This document shows positions 9,715 through 21,717 of a stretch of 64,000 bases of DNA, in pieces. Positions within the stretch are counted from its first letter, which is position 1, and every line of letters starts with the position of its first letter. The DNA is from Bryoerythrophyllum caledonicum. Taxonomy: Eukaryota; Streptophyta; Bryopsida; Pottiales; Pottiaceae. The DNA lies in assembly GCA_963971425.1 (NCBI GenBank), contig OZ020524.1, forward strand, positions 17,115,845 to 17,179,844. The letters are read 5' to 3'. The notes under the pieces are model-generated. The model was not told where the DNA came from and made no database searches. It saw nothing but the letters and a program-made list of their open reading frames with translations. The translations under genes and the position numbers were made by a program.

Positions 9715-12700
9715 TCAACGTTTTGTCGAACCATCGCCCACATCCTGAACAGCAGCTTCGCTTCGGAAAAACTTGGAGCGTGAGAGATGGCTGGCCATGT
9801 CCTCCAGCTCTGAGATGATCGTTTCAAAGTCAGGTCGTTCGTGCGGGTTGTGCGTCCAACACCTCTCAACGAGGGACTTGAAGCCCCTCGGATAGGACGA
9901 CGCCAGGTCCAGCTTCGGCCGGGTGCCCTTCTCAAGCAGAACATTGGCCTTCTTTTTCTTCCAGAACTGCTGGGCTTTCTGAGGCTCAAACAAGTCGTAC
10001 AAAATCGTTCCAAAGGAAAAGACATCCATGCTTGTGTGCAAAGCTACACCGTGGTGCTGCTCCGGAGCTCTTCGGTACCAACGTGGTTGCCACTTGTTCG
10101 GTGCGGTCCTGAAGCTGCGCAAGCCAAAATCAGCGACTCTTGCAGTCATGGAGTTCTCGTCGATGAGAATGCAATCCGGTGAAATCTCGCCATGGATGAT
10201 GGGGATCTCCCCTCCCTCATGCAGGAACTGCACCCCGCAAGCAACTTGGAGCGCAAGGTTCACTTCCTCTCGGAACCGGTGCCGTCTCGCCAGAATGGGG
10301 TCTCCTTGAGACGACGACACAGCTGTAGACTCCTTCCGTTCAGAAAACTTGCGGAGCGTCACTCCGTTTGCAAACTCTGTCAAGACCACAAACGGAGTCT
10401 GACTCGTTGCCCCAAGGTATGACACGAGATTTCGGTGCTGCTTCCTCACCAGCAGCTCCATCTCGTGCTTGAAACTTGCAATGCTATCGTCGGTATTGAT
10501 CAGTGTCAGCTCGATGTGCTTGGCCAGCAATTGCTGGTCACATCTGTTCAACCGAACGGGCCATACTTCTGCGAATCCGCTGCCTGTGCGGATTGGTTTG
10601 TCACTCACAACGACAACGTCTGCGTGATCTATTTCCCAGCTCCAGTCACCTGTAATATCTGTGCACAGAGACAAGTTATATCTAGTTCAGAAATTAAAGA
10701 AGGCAAAACCGTCATTTTACATCCCTGAACAGAAAATAAGAAACAAACATATGTAACTCTTCTGCAAAGATAGGACCACGATCTCGACATAAAAACATGA
10801 GAATATACAATCACCAGGAATACTCAGGAGCTAGACTTGACTTACCGATCATGAAGTCATCTTCGTCTATGATGGAAGGATCCTGGAGGACCGCCTTCAA
10901 CCCTGGAGCAGGCAGATGGTGAGCCTCGCAACCAACGAAGGCGGTGATCTGCAACAAAGAGTCACGAAAGTGTCGAATTTGTTTGCAGATGTCAACAAAG
11001 TCTGGGCGTCTGAATGGGTCAGTATCCCAGCATCTCCGGATGTAGTCGGTGAGTCCATCGGGGAGCTTGGAACTGATATCTTCTGGCAGCAGCTTCGGCC
11101 TTTCCCCGCTCTTGACCTTGGCAAACAACGAGCTAGGTGACAGACCTGAGAAATCTGAAAATGGTTTCTTCCCGGTCAAGATTTCGTACGAGACCATACC
11201 GAAGCTGTAAACGTCCAGTTTGAAAGGATAGTGCTTACACTTCCGGGAGCTGGTTGATGAGGTCGTCGTCGTCGTCGATTGCACCAGTTTAAACAGCTCG
11301 GGGGCTTTCCAGACAAGGGTATCAACGTTCAAATCAGACGCATCCGAGTAGTTTCTGAGGTTAGCTTTGGCGAGCCCAAAGTCTGCCAGTTTCACGGTGA
11401 GATAACCTTTCTCCCGAAGGTTCAGATCCTCGCTTGGCTTGACGAGAATATTGTCGCCCTTGAGATCCTGGTGTGCAATCCCTTGGCTGTGCAGGTACCG
11501 GAGCCCTTTCACTATCTGAAGCATGCAATCAAGCGCTACCTTGAGGAAAATTGGCGACTTCTGGAGGTCTCTCCACTCCCGCGTTTCGATGTATTCACTC
11601 AAGGTCTTTTGCATGCGTTCTGTGACGAGATACAGCTTCCCGTCTTCTACAAAATACCCGAATAACTGGATGATGTTCGGATGAAGGACCTTGAACAACA
11701 TTCTGACCTCGTCGTCTACGTCAGTTTTTCCATCAATCTCCTTCAAGGAACACGGTAAGCCAAGCCATCGTGTCCTGTACACTCTGCCCAGAGACCCCAG
11801 TCCCAAGAGCTCCCTCCTGCGGAAAAACCCCTCTGCTTTCAGGTTCAAAGCTGGAAACGCTCCTTTGACCGTGGGCATGGACTGATCCAGCTGCTCCAAC
11901 TTCTCAGCCAAATACGAAGGCAAGCTCCGAATCTCTGTTGAACTACTACTGTCGGTTTTCAGCTTTGAGAGCAGCACCTCACGGTCCCAGTTCAACCTCA
12001 GCAGCTTGCAATCCCTCTCCCAGCTCGGCAGGAAATCTCCATATTCTGCCATGGCTAGTCTCTGGAGATTAGCTACCTTTTGGCACCAGGACGTGCTGGC
12101 CTTGATTGCAATCTTGAGGGCGTAAAGATACCATTTCAAGTCGAGGATTACCTCAGCAAACGCGGAGGTGTTCCCAACCAGCTCAACAGCGGCTCTAATC
12201 CAGGTCGACGAGCTTGTGCAGTGTCTATGAATCAAGAATTTGGCCTCCTTCACAGTGCTGTAGAGTGCTGCCAACGTGGGAGCGCATTCCTCACCGATTT
12301 TGTCCCTCTTCTCCTCCAGAAACTCCCGGACATGATGCAGATATTTTGACATGAACCTCTCGCAGAGGAGATGGTTGAAGCGCAATGAGGGCATGCAGAC
12401 TCGCTCAATACTCGTGATGCATGACACGATGCAATTCAGGCATTCCTGTGCTGTCTGGCAATGGCTGTCTACTAGTTCCTGCTTGTCGTAAAGAAATTGC
12501 AAAGTGTCTGCTTCGTCCTCTGTTTGCTGCGGCTCCTCAATTGCAGGAAGATGATCCTGATTGGAACAGTAACCTGGTGTTCAGAAAAAAGAGGTTGATC
12601 AGATAATCAACTAAATGAATAAGCTCAACAACAACAGTCTGAGAAGTCTGAACCATGATGAGTTCACGTGATTCAAATCATTCATTGCCTGAATTGTAAT

Positions 12701-14550
12701 GGACAATGCCACATTTGATAAATCAGAGAGACTTACCTGTCATCAACAGATACTTTAAATGCTTCAACCTTGAACAGATGGCATCAAAACGTGGGCGCTG
12801 TCGAGGATCCTGGCTCCAACATTCCATGATCAATTCCTTCAACTTTCTGGGACAATGATCAGGTAGTTTTGGACGATCGCCCTTCTTGATCTTCCTCTTT
12901 ACAACACCGACAGGGTCATTACAGAAAGGCTCTTCTCCAGTTAGGATCTCATAGCAGACCATCCCAAAACTATACACGTCACTCTTCTGGGGGCGTCTTC
13001 CCATTTCAGTCCATGAAGGATTCTCTCTTTGGTTTCTTCCACCTACAGATTCGATAACCTCCGGAGCCATCCATCGATTTGTGCCCGTGTTACCAGATTG
13101 TTGCGAGAATCTCTCACTACTGTCCAATGTCTTGGAGAGCCCGAAATCTGCCACTTTTGCATGCACGTATCCGCTCTCGGACTCCTTTCCCGCAACGCAC
13201 TTGACCAGAATGTTCCTGGACTTCAAATCCCTATGCACAATGGAAGGGCTCAAACTATGAAGGTAATGCACACCCTCTCCAACCTGAAGCATAATATCGA
13301 TAGCCTCGAAAAGGGAAAATGGAGATTCAGCATCACCACTTCTTGTCTCACATCGTCTTTGCATCAACTCGTAAAGGTCTTCATCCATCAGCTCCATGAT
13401 AATGTAGCAATGTTTCTCGTTCTCCGCATGTGAGCAAAACATAGAGGTGATGTTGGGATGACATAATCCTGCTAAAATCCTCACTTCCGTATCAAAATCC
13501 GCCCTGTTCCTGGCCGGGAACTTCTTCTTTGCAACAGGTGTTCCGAGCCACGTTGCTTTGTACACAGTCCCTGAAGCACCTCTTCCCAGTTTCTCTGTTG
13601 TTGGTGTGACCACCCAGTTCACCAGCTTCCCCAGAACACTACCTTCGTCGACGGTGCTCAACCAAGATGTTACAGAATTCATATGCGTCATTGACTTGAC
13701 TCTGTGAAGCCTTTGAAGTAGATAAGGGCCCAGTTCTTTCTCGTCGTTACTGAACAAGGACTTCTCAGTCAGCCCATGAGTCACTTCTGCAACCACATTC
13801 TCCGAATCTACAGCTGCCTTCCGCTTCACAAATTTCACTTCGTGTTTGTGAATGTCGGAAACTTCTTTCATGGTTAGGCATCGATGGCTCTTACTACCAA
13901 AGGCAAGACGGCACAACTCCAGGTTGAATCCCAGCGATGAAACATACTCCGATACATTCGTCAGCGTCATTGCGGCTTGCATCCATGTATCCTTGCAACA
14001 GCCTTGAACAAAACTCTCAATCTGTTTTGACAACGCCACCAGGAGCTTGAAGATCTCCACGCACCTCACCGTGTCTTCAGATGAACCAGCTGGTCCATTA
14101 AACTGGGCACGAAACACCTCAAAGAACGACCTCGCGGTTTGCACAACCCCGTGGAGCTTCTCAGCAAGGTACTGGCATTGCTCCTTGTTGAATCTCCGCG
14201 GATGCATCTTCTGCACTGCCTCATTACACTGCTCAACGAGCTCCAAGTAGGACCCTAGCATTTCCACTGGACCAGGAGCAGCTTCTGGAATAAAAACAAT
14301 GGAAATAATCAATATAAAAAAAAAGGACTGTTGATCTCCACCGAGCCGAAGCATTCACATGGCTAGCTTGCTCCAAGATGATGCACAGTAACAGATTCAA
14401 GACACACGACTATACCAGATTCAATACAACACTAGAACAATTCAATTAAGGACGAGGAGCTCTAGTACCGTTTCCAGGGACTTCTTTGCGACGCGACCCT
14501 GAAGGAAGCCTTACAAACTCCTTCTTGGCCATGGCCGGCGGTTGCGCCAT
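9715..14550 (-). CDS. Triple tandem kinase: helical domain-kinase-helical domain-kinase-pseudokinase
   Basis: Four exons join in frame by phase-1 introns: 14550-14469, 14284-12737, 12573-10846 and 10658-9715, about 1433 aa. Kinase 1 (~255-535) has G-loop LGRGASGTV, HRDLKSRN and DFG and should be active. Kinase 2 (~796-1080) has LGLGSLGRV, a catalytic Lys near 821, HQDLKGDN (non-RD) and DFG. Kinase 3 (~1135-1410) keeps a G-loop, the ATP Lys (~1166) and DFG, but HRDLKxxN has become HGEISPDC (1275-1282), so it lacks the catalytic Asp, Lys and Asn and is a pseudokinase. Helical regions of ~230 aa precede kinases 1 and 2 and resemble each other (Cys...TWMQAA / Cys...TWIRAA; LGPYLLQRL / LPSYLAEKL). 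They recall the four-helix part of plant MLKL-like kinases, by inference. No signal peptide or membrane helix is seen. Kinase-pseudokinase fusions are known plant resistance proteins. Two or three separate genes are less likely, since every junction keeps phase. Confidence 0.85.
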
Positions 14551-15470
14551 GGCTCCGGGATGCACCAAACCCCAGGCGGCTGCACTCCTATGGTAGAGTA
14601 GCTAGAAGTTCAGCTTGCAAACCAGCCATCCTGTCCAAACCATTCAGATATAACACAAGAAACAAACACACACTCAGGCACTTGAAGCCCTGCCTTGACC
14701 TTACTATGCAGGTCTGTCAAGTGAAAGAAAAGTGGACGTTGCCGCTTCCATCTCAAAAACATGTTCTCACGTCTCAAACCCTAACCGTGTTAGAAATTGA
14801 ACTAGAAGCGCACCGCAACAGCTACAAGGATAACCCATCTCGCATCTAAAAGTCTAGACCCGCGCATTGCAACTAAGCTCGAGGGCCGGCAGGAATGAAA
14901 CAAAGCATGGCCTCGAAGTCTGAGCTAGAAAAGGATCTGTTTAATGTTGACGAAGAGTTGCAGTCAACTCTGTTTTGTCGAATTTCGGTCTGTGTACCGA
15001 CAAAACAGAATTAGCTTTCGTCTTCTCGCCGATACCCGTCATGAGGCCGATATTTGGGTTGCAAATGGGGAGAATTGGCATCTACACCATCAAACCATTT
15101 TTTATGACAATTTTACATCTTGAACATGCTCTCTTTTGAGGATGCAAAAGCGCATGTTAGAGAAAAAGGACACGCTGGTGAAACAGAAATAGCACAGTTG
15201 GTAATGTGAAAACCGCAAATACAATGAATATATTTTGTGTGGGCAATTGTCATGTTCAAATCCAGAAATCGGAACAATAATTGTAACGTCAGATACTTCT
15301 GCTTTGAATCGAAGGTCTATCAGCTGTAGTGAAGGTATCCACTCCCCATCACACATAAACACTTTGATCTGGAGCAGTACATGGATCTCTATGTTGAGTG
15401 TACAGTACATCAACTTCACCGAGCCTCACTTCCACCTGAAGACCGGCATATGACGACGAAGCTGTTCCGC
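14551..15470. other. Promoter region of the tandem-kinase gene and 3' flank of the subtilase
   Basis: Upstream of the kinase start at 14550 and downstream of the subtilase stop at 15471. No RNA gene, repeat or further coding exon is recognised. Confidence 0.4.
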
Positions 15471-17849
15471 TCATGCTGTGGGGGCGGGCGCCGTTGCTGG
15501 CTCAGGGAAGAAATGGCCGACGATGACGACGACGGGGCTGCGCACCACATGGTGATGGCCCTCGTCGGACCACGACACGCTGCCCCACGAGTGCAGCAGC
15601 TCGCCGTTCACCACTTCCGGCAGCGCGGGCTCCACCACCAGCGTGAACTTCTGAACTGGCGCTGCCGCCGAGAATGTCAGCTCGGACGGCTCCACGCGAA
15701 CACGGAACCCGCGCGGGTGCGCGTCTACAGTGGCAGTGTAAGTCGCTGGAGGGCCTACGATCGTGAGGCTGCGGTCGAAGGGGATGGGGGAGAGCGCGGT
15801 GGGGTCGAACTCCGCGACGAACGACGGGAAGTTGATGTCCTGCATGCGCTGTGCAGGTGCGTCCGGGCACTCGAACCCGTCCGGCTCGACGCGGCGGATG
15901 AGTTCGTAGTTGTAGCCCATGGCGCACATGAACAGGAGGTAGTCGCGGGATCCCATGTCGTACACCAGGCCGGGGTCCATGGCGCTCTCGGGCCTCACGA
16001 AGCCGGCGCCGAAGGCCCACGGCGAGGCTGCGGTGCTCGTCACCCGGTCCGTGATAGTGCCGTTGGTGTTGCCCACGGTGGTGGCGGTGGTCATGAGGGC
16101 GGACTTGATGGCGGCGGGGCTCCAGTCGCGGTGCACGGAGCGCATCAGCGCGATGATGCCGCTGATGTGCGGGCACGCCATGGACGTCCCGTACATGAGT
16201 GCGTAGGGCTCGTTGTTGATGCCGGCCGCGAGGATGTCCACTCCCGGTGCGGCGATGTCGGGCTTCAGCCATTGCGGCCCGCTAAAGCGCACGGGTCCTC
16301 GGCTGGAGAATCCGCCCACTGCAGGCGCCGGGCTGCCGCCAAAGCGAGTCGTAGCGCCGTGAATGCTAGCCGACGGCGTTGCGGACTCTGCGATGTATGC
16401 CATGGCGCTCTCGCGAGCGTCGCTGCCTAACCACAGGAATGGACCGTCGAGATCGCTTAACTTCTCCGCGTGCACATCCTCTCCCGTGACCGCTGTGTTT
16501 GCGAGAATGAGGGCCATGGCGCCTGCGTCGATGACTTCTTGTAGGCTGAATGGGTGAATTCCACCATCGAAGTCGCACATCAAGATTGTGCCTGCGACGC
16601 GAGATGCGTTCAGGGAGCGTGCTTCGCAGAAGCTCGCATTCTCGGCGGCGCTGGCGATGATCGCAGCATCGCCCGCGTACAAAAGAGGAAGTTCCTTGTC
16701 CTTGATCCTGGCGTCTTTTCCATCGTACAGGGTTCGCCCGAGCACCACGTGACCGTTTCCCAGGACTACGTCGGCATCGAGGTCGCGGTCCGTGGTGGTC
16801 GCAGCCACTGTAATCATCCACGGCGCGACGTTGGCGATGGATCCCGGCTTCGGACCCTCGTTTCCAGCGGCTATGGAGACCACAACTCCTCTCTTCACTG
16901 CGTTGTAGGCAGCAATAACTTTGCCGTCTTCGAAAAAGTGGGCGATGCCGTCGTCGCCGGTGGCAGATCCAATCGACGCGGAGATGATATCCACGCCGTC
17001 CGCGACCGCCTGGTCGAAGGCCTGCAAGATGTCGGAGCTTGTGCCAGACCCTCCGGCGCCCCAGAGCGCTTTGTAGACCGCAATTCGCGCCCTTGGCGCC
17101 ATTCCACGGGCCGTCCCCTTCGCAAGGCTGTCGGAGCCCGCGCGGTACGCCCACCGCCCCGCTGCAGTGGAAGCGCAATGGGTGCCGTGGCCGTTGAAGT
17201 CGCGCGGCGACCTGTACTCCGTCACGGTGTCGTTGATGGGACCTTTCGCGGCCTCGTAGCTCTTCACAAAGTACCGCGCACCGATGATCTTGTTGTTGCA
17301 ATGCTGGGCCGTGAACCCCGGCCCCGTCTCGCACTCGCCCTTCCACCGCTCCGGAACGGGCCCCAGCAGGCGGTCGCTGAAGCTGAGGCGCTCGGGCCAG
17401 ATCCCGGTGTCGATGATGCCGATGATCACATCGTCGCCGTGCCTGCTCTCCGGCCACAGCCTGGAGCTGGGGTCCGACAGGCCCAGAAAGTCGGGCGTGT
17501 GCGTGGTGTGGACCTTCTGCATGGTGTCGGGGTACAACGTCACTACGCACGGCAGCGACCTCATGTGCGTGACCTGTTCCGGCGTGAGACGCGCCGAGAA
17601 GCCGCTGAAGACGTGGTGGTAGACGTGGTGGAGCGTGTCCATGCCGTCGTCGGGGTGATCTTCCGCCAGCAGCCCCCGCGCACCGTCCATGATCTCCGTG
17701 TACCACGCGTGCCTGGCCACGAAATCTTCCTCATGCGAAGCATTCTTGGCTGTCTGGACGATGTAAGTCTTGCTGCCCACCGGCGCCCCGCTGAGCCCAT
17801 CCAGCGACGTGAGCAAGAGCACGCAGCCGATCCCGAACATGCCCATCAT
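15471..17849 (-). CDS. Subtilisin-like serine protease (plant subtilase)
   Basis: A single uninterrupted exon of 792 aa, the usual length for plant subtilases, which are secreted proteases of the wall and apoplast. Order: signal peptide (MMGMFGIGCVLLLTS), I9 propeptide (~28-115), then the S8 domain with Asp147 (IDTGIWPE), His221 (NGHGTHCAS), oxyanion Asn330 (AAGNEGP) and Ser556 (GTSMACPH). A protease-associated insert lies near 420-500 and an Fn3-like C-terminal domain near 670-780. All catalytic residues are present. I start at 17849, the first of two adjacent ATGs giving a good signal peptide; an in-frame ATG at 17963 would bury it. The gene is intronless and GC-rich (long antisense open frames result) amid AT-rich spacers. 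TATATATA lies only ~12 bp upstream of the ATG, so a start at the Met near 17840 or an upstream noncoding exon is possible. Confidence 0.93.
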   Translation of the reverse strand: MMGMFGIGCVLLLTSLDGLSGAPVGSKTYIVQTAKNASHEEDFVARHAWYTEIMDGARGLLAEDHPDDGMDTLHHVYHHVFSGFSARLTPEQVTHMRSLPCVVTLYPDTMQKVHTTHTPDFLGLSDPSSRLWPESRHGDDVIIGIIDTGIWPERLSFSDRLLGPVPERWKGECETGPGFTAQHCNNKIIGARYFVKSYEAAKGPINDTVTEYRSPRDFNGHGTHCASTAAGRWAYRAGSDSLAKGTARGMAPRARIAVYKALWGAGGSGTSSDILQAFDQAVADGVDIISASIGSATGDDGIAHFFEDGKVIAAYNAVKRGVVVSIAAGNEGPKPGSIANVAPWMITVAATTTDRDLDADVVLGNGHVVLGRTLYDGKDARIKDKELPLLYAGDAAIIASAAENASFCEARSLNASRVAGTILMCDFDGGIHPFSLQEVIDAGAMALILANTAVTGEDVHAEKLSDLDGPFLWLGSDARESAMAYIAESATPSASIHGATTRFGGSPAPAVGGFSSRGPVRFSGPQWLKPDIAAPGVDILAAGINNEPYALMYGTSMACPHISGIIALMRSVHRDWSPAAIKSALMTTATTVGNTNGTITDRVTSTAASPWAFGAGFVRPESAMDPGLVYDMGSRDYLLFMCAMGYNYELIRRVEPDGFECPDAPAQRMQDINFPSFVAEFDPTALSPIPFDRSLTIVGPPATYTATVDAHPRGFRVRVEPSELTFSAAAPVQKFTLVVEPALPEVVNGELLHSWGSVSWSDEGHHHVVRSPVVVIVGHFFPEPATAPAPTA

Positions 17850-19093
17850 CTTCGCAGTCTGTATATATATACGAGTGTAGCTCCACCACCTGAATGATGC
17901 AGCTTGTTGAATGGAACCAGGATCAGTAGAACCGACCACTGGAATAGTAATATCGATGTGCATGCACAGCTGTTGGAACCCACTCTAGCAACAAGAGTTC
18001 CAACATCTAGTGATCGGATGGAGAAAATACAAGGAAGAACTTCGGTGATCTCAGTCGTGAAAGCCCAAGCTCAGTTGAGGGCGAGCAGCGGCACGAGTCA
18101 TCGTTCTCAGATATCAAGGAAGCTGAGGACGTGAATGAGAATTGGCGTCGAGTTGCTCTGGCTATTTACGTGGTCAGGAGCCAATATTCTACATTGGTTT
18201 CTCTAGGAAAATACCGACAGGATCATTGGTCATTGCTTCTCTAGGGAAAATATTACCAACCGTTCTCTGGTCACTGATCTGGAAGTGGACTCAGATTCCG
18301 TAGTTTGATCGCATTCTAACATACAGGACAGAACACTGATGAGAGTAGTGGGTTGCCATGGACACTTTATCTCCGCGTTAGCAGATGACGCAGTTGACAG
18401 TCATTATGGACTCCTCACCTCCGAACTTCTGTCAAGGTCCTGTGCGCAAGCTTCTTTACTGAATGTTGAGCCTGGAAGCTGTGCAGACCTTGGAACTTGG
18501 GTCTGCTTACTTACCGACATGTGACGCCGTTCTTTCGCAAAAGACTGGAGCTTGTGACGTCGATATGAGCTCACGTGTGCTTTCACCACCAACCGTAATC
18601 TCCCCATCTTACGGACAATGTAAGCGATGTGCATTTTTGGAGAGAACAAACAATGATAGTCAATAGAATTTCAATTTCAAGCCAAGCGATTTCATGTTTT
18701 TCCGATGAAATGGGAATTAGTTATGGATTTTCAAAGTGTGCAACCATGTTTAGTCGGTGGTTGTCATTAGCACTCACCAAAAGTAAGGGGATTTGACCAA
18801 TAGCAAACTTCCATTAGGAGCTTAATGGGATGTAAGTGGGTTGGATATACAATCCCCAGTTTTACAGGTGTTGGTTATGGGTTTTCATTGGTTTACAAGG
18901 GGGTCACCTTACCTCTTCGAATTTATTTAAGAGAGATTTTGATTATATTACTTGTTACACTACAATCCTACCAATGAAGAGATCAAACACTCTTCTGGAA
19001 CCACCAGGGTTCATGAGCACTTATGGGGCAGGATTTCGGCCCTAAATGTTTGTCACATGAGCTACAAATAGCTGATTGATTAGATCCACTTTA
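17850..19093. other. Upstream region of the subtilase
   Basis: Contains TATATATATAC at about 17861-17871, a TATA-like site on either strand. The rest shows no recognisable gene or repeat. Confidence 0.4.
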
Positions 19094-19672
19094 GGGCCGC
19101 TTCACACTATGCCCAAGTCGAGAGGCCGACCGTCAAAATGAGTGGCCAAACTATGGCGAGAGGCCAAACTTTTTGCCAAAAAATACATTAAATAATATAG
19201 ATTGAAGGTTTGGCCGGTCGTGGTGTGAAGCCCCAAAGGCCAAGTCCAAAGTCCAAACCCCATATCATTACGCCAAAAAAAATCACCCCGAATAAATCAG
19301 CCAATAAAAATCAGCCAAAAAAATCAGCAAAAAAAAATCAGCCAAAAAAATCAGCCAAAAAAAATCAGCCCAAAAATTCGGTCTCTTTCATCTAACGGTC
19401 TAGATCTTGTCACTTTTTGATTATTTTAATAAATAACTTCGATGGACTCTCGATTGTAGTTTGGGTGGACCAAAATGGGCGACCCAAGTTTTGCTCGAGA
19501 GGCCGTCGCTTTGGCGCCAAAACAACCCAAAAGTGTTGCCATGTAGGACGACGGCCTTTGGAGTTTGGGCACAAGTGTGAAGGCCCAAAGTCCGGACTTT
19601 GGCCATTCTAGCAATCTCATTGGTGGAAATCGACGGCCTCTCGACTTGGCCACCAAGTGTGAAGCGGTCCTC
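19094..19672. repeat. MITE with GGGCCGCTTCACAC ends (PIF/Harbinger-like)
   Basis: About 579 bp. The ends are inverted: the left reads GGGCCGCTTCACACT and the right, inverted, GGACCGCTTCACACTTGG. Both continue into CCAAGTCGAGAGGCCG. The flanking triplets are TTA and TCA, compatible with a mutated TNA duplication of PIF/Harbinger (Tourist) elements. No coding region is seen. An internal array of AAAAAAATCAGCC units occupies about 19300-19375. Confidence 0.65.
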
Positions 19673-19783
19673 AGATTTGCCGCATCACAACTCAAACCAC
19701 TAGACTTGAGCCTCTTGTTGATTGCAGTCCCCCTAATCTCTAGAACGTGAAATCATACATTTGACTTGGACTTCACACACTCA

Positions 19784-20582
19784 TTAATCCTTTACCGCCG
19801 ATGACCTGTTCCTCGAAAACCAAGAATTCTACTAATTTTTTTCTTTGAACCGGACTTGATGGAAATACAATGCCTAATATTAATATCTAACCTTACAAAT
19901 TTGAACTTAACCCATGACCTTAATTTCGGGGAAATTTTGCACAACATCCAACGGTTGATGGAATAGATTATAGTGTTTAAAGATACCATATATTGGTAGT
20001 GAAAACTGTGGATTTTGGAGGGTGAACTACTTTAACCATCAATAGATTCTTACAAGAATTTTTTTGCTTTGAATAAGAGCGGTTCACATGTGCACTAGGT
20101 TGATAGCTTTGCATTGACATATCATATGTGAAGAAAATATTTATGCACAATTATTGGTGATTATTTTGCTTTATTCGACTTGATTGTATACAAAAATGTT
20201 CCAACCTTATATGAATCAAAGCGGAAGTTTTGTATGTGAGGAGAGAGATCAACAATCACAAAACAATAAAGAATGTCGTAAAGACGAAGTTCAATGAAAA
20301 TTTAAGACCAAAATCAATGTGCATGTGTGTGAAATACAACATAATATGTGGCAAGGTATTCACTGTATTCATTGTATTTAAGTCTATTTCATGTATTTTG
20401 TGTTGTATTCCTAGCTTTTCCAAGAGTTCTACAAATCCAAATCATGATTTGATTGTTGGAGAGTGTTCATGTAATGTGTGCGCAAATCTGAACCTCGTAT
20501 CTCGAAGCCTAATTCCTCATGCAAATTGAGTTATAGCACCTCCAAAGTCCCATTTCGGGCTTCTTGGGAGGTGAAGGGTTAA
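19784..20582 (+). repeat. TTAA repeat family X, second full-length copy
   Basis: 799 bp between TTAA boundaries. The left end is TTAA-TCCTTTACCGCC and the right end, inverted, TTAA-CCCTTCACCTCC. It is collinear with 6331-7128 and noncoding. Confidence 0.8.
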
Positions 20583-21424
20583 GGTTTAACTCAAAATGTC
20601 ATTACTTCACCAAGCCTACACAAAACCCTTGACATGCTCAGTTTCCTAAACCTGTGCAACAACTCCCTAGAAACCCTAGCAACATTACATCATCTTCTTC
20701 TCTGGTTTTTTTAGCTCCTCATCATTGCAACAGTCCGTAGAGAGAGAAGAGTTTTCCTAAAAGTGCTTCCCGAATAGGCAAGTCAGGGGGAATATGGTGC
20801 CAGAGAGTATGAGATGTATAAACGGAAAGAAAGAGAGCATGAGGAAATTTCACATCGCCTTTCTCTGCACCAATGAAATGCTTTGCAATCAATGTTCTTG
20901 GGCCCTACCCCATGCAAGCTAAAGCTCCCCCATAGTACCCTAAGTTCTCACAGGGTTGGCCAATAGTTCCCCCAAACCTTTCCCAAGGCAAGACACCATG
21001 TGCATGTGGTCCCGGTTTCTAACATAAGACCCTAAGATTCGGGGTACCTATCCGGTGTATTTTGGTGACTTTCAGGAAAACTCAAGAGAGTGCAATCTAA
21101 CCCCCTCAAACCCTAACTCGACCTCATCCACCAAAAGTGGATGGGAACTAGCCAATTGGATTTCCATCCATCCGGTCTAGTTTCATCCATTGTGCCATGT
21201 TTCATTCGCATTTATTAGTTAGTGCAAATTGACTTCCCGACCCCACTTAAACCTCCATTTCAGGTTAACATAATGTTTCTTCATAAAATTTTACCTCTCC
21301 CAATTTTTCATAATATTTTAGAATATGACTCATTTTTCATTGTTTTTGAAAATAATTAAAATCATATGAAACTTGAAAAAAATGTTATTGCAGGGTTAGT
21401 CATTTATTGTCCAGGGTATTGTAG
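20583..21424. other. Spacer without recognised genes
   Basis: AT-rich DNA with no credible reading frame, RNA gene or repeat that I recognise. Confidence 0.4.
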
Positions 21425-21672
21425 CCATGAAATAAAATGTTTGATTTTACTAGTATCTAACCATATAAAGAAGAATGTAACCTATGCCATAAATTTCTCC
21501 ATGAAGAAAATATGCACAACATCCAACGATTGAAAAAATGAATACAAAATATTTTTTGTTTAATAATAGTAAAAACTTTAAATGTTGATTGCTTTGTCAA
21601 TAGAGTTTTGCAAAAGAGTTCATTGAGAAAATAAAATTGGTTTAGACATGCACTAGATTGATAGCTTTGCAT

Positions 21673-21717
<45 letters not shown>

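Noticed and set aside
16554..17897. Antisense open frame of 447 codons inside the subtilase, and similar frames at 15381-16430 and 16366-17706
   Set aside because: They are shadows of a GC-rich coding exon: Arg/Gly/His-rich with no domain, while the minus strand encodes a complete protease.
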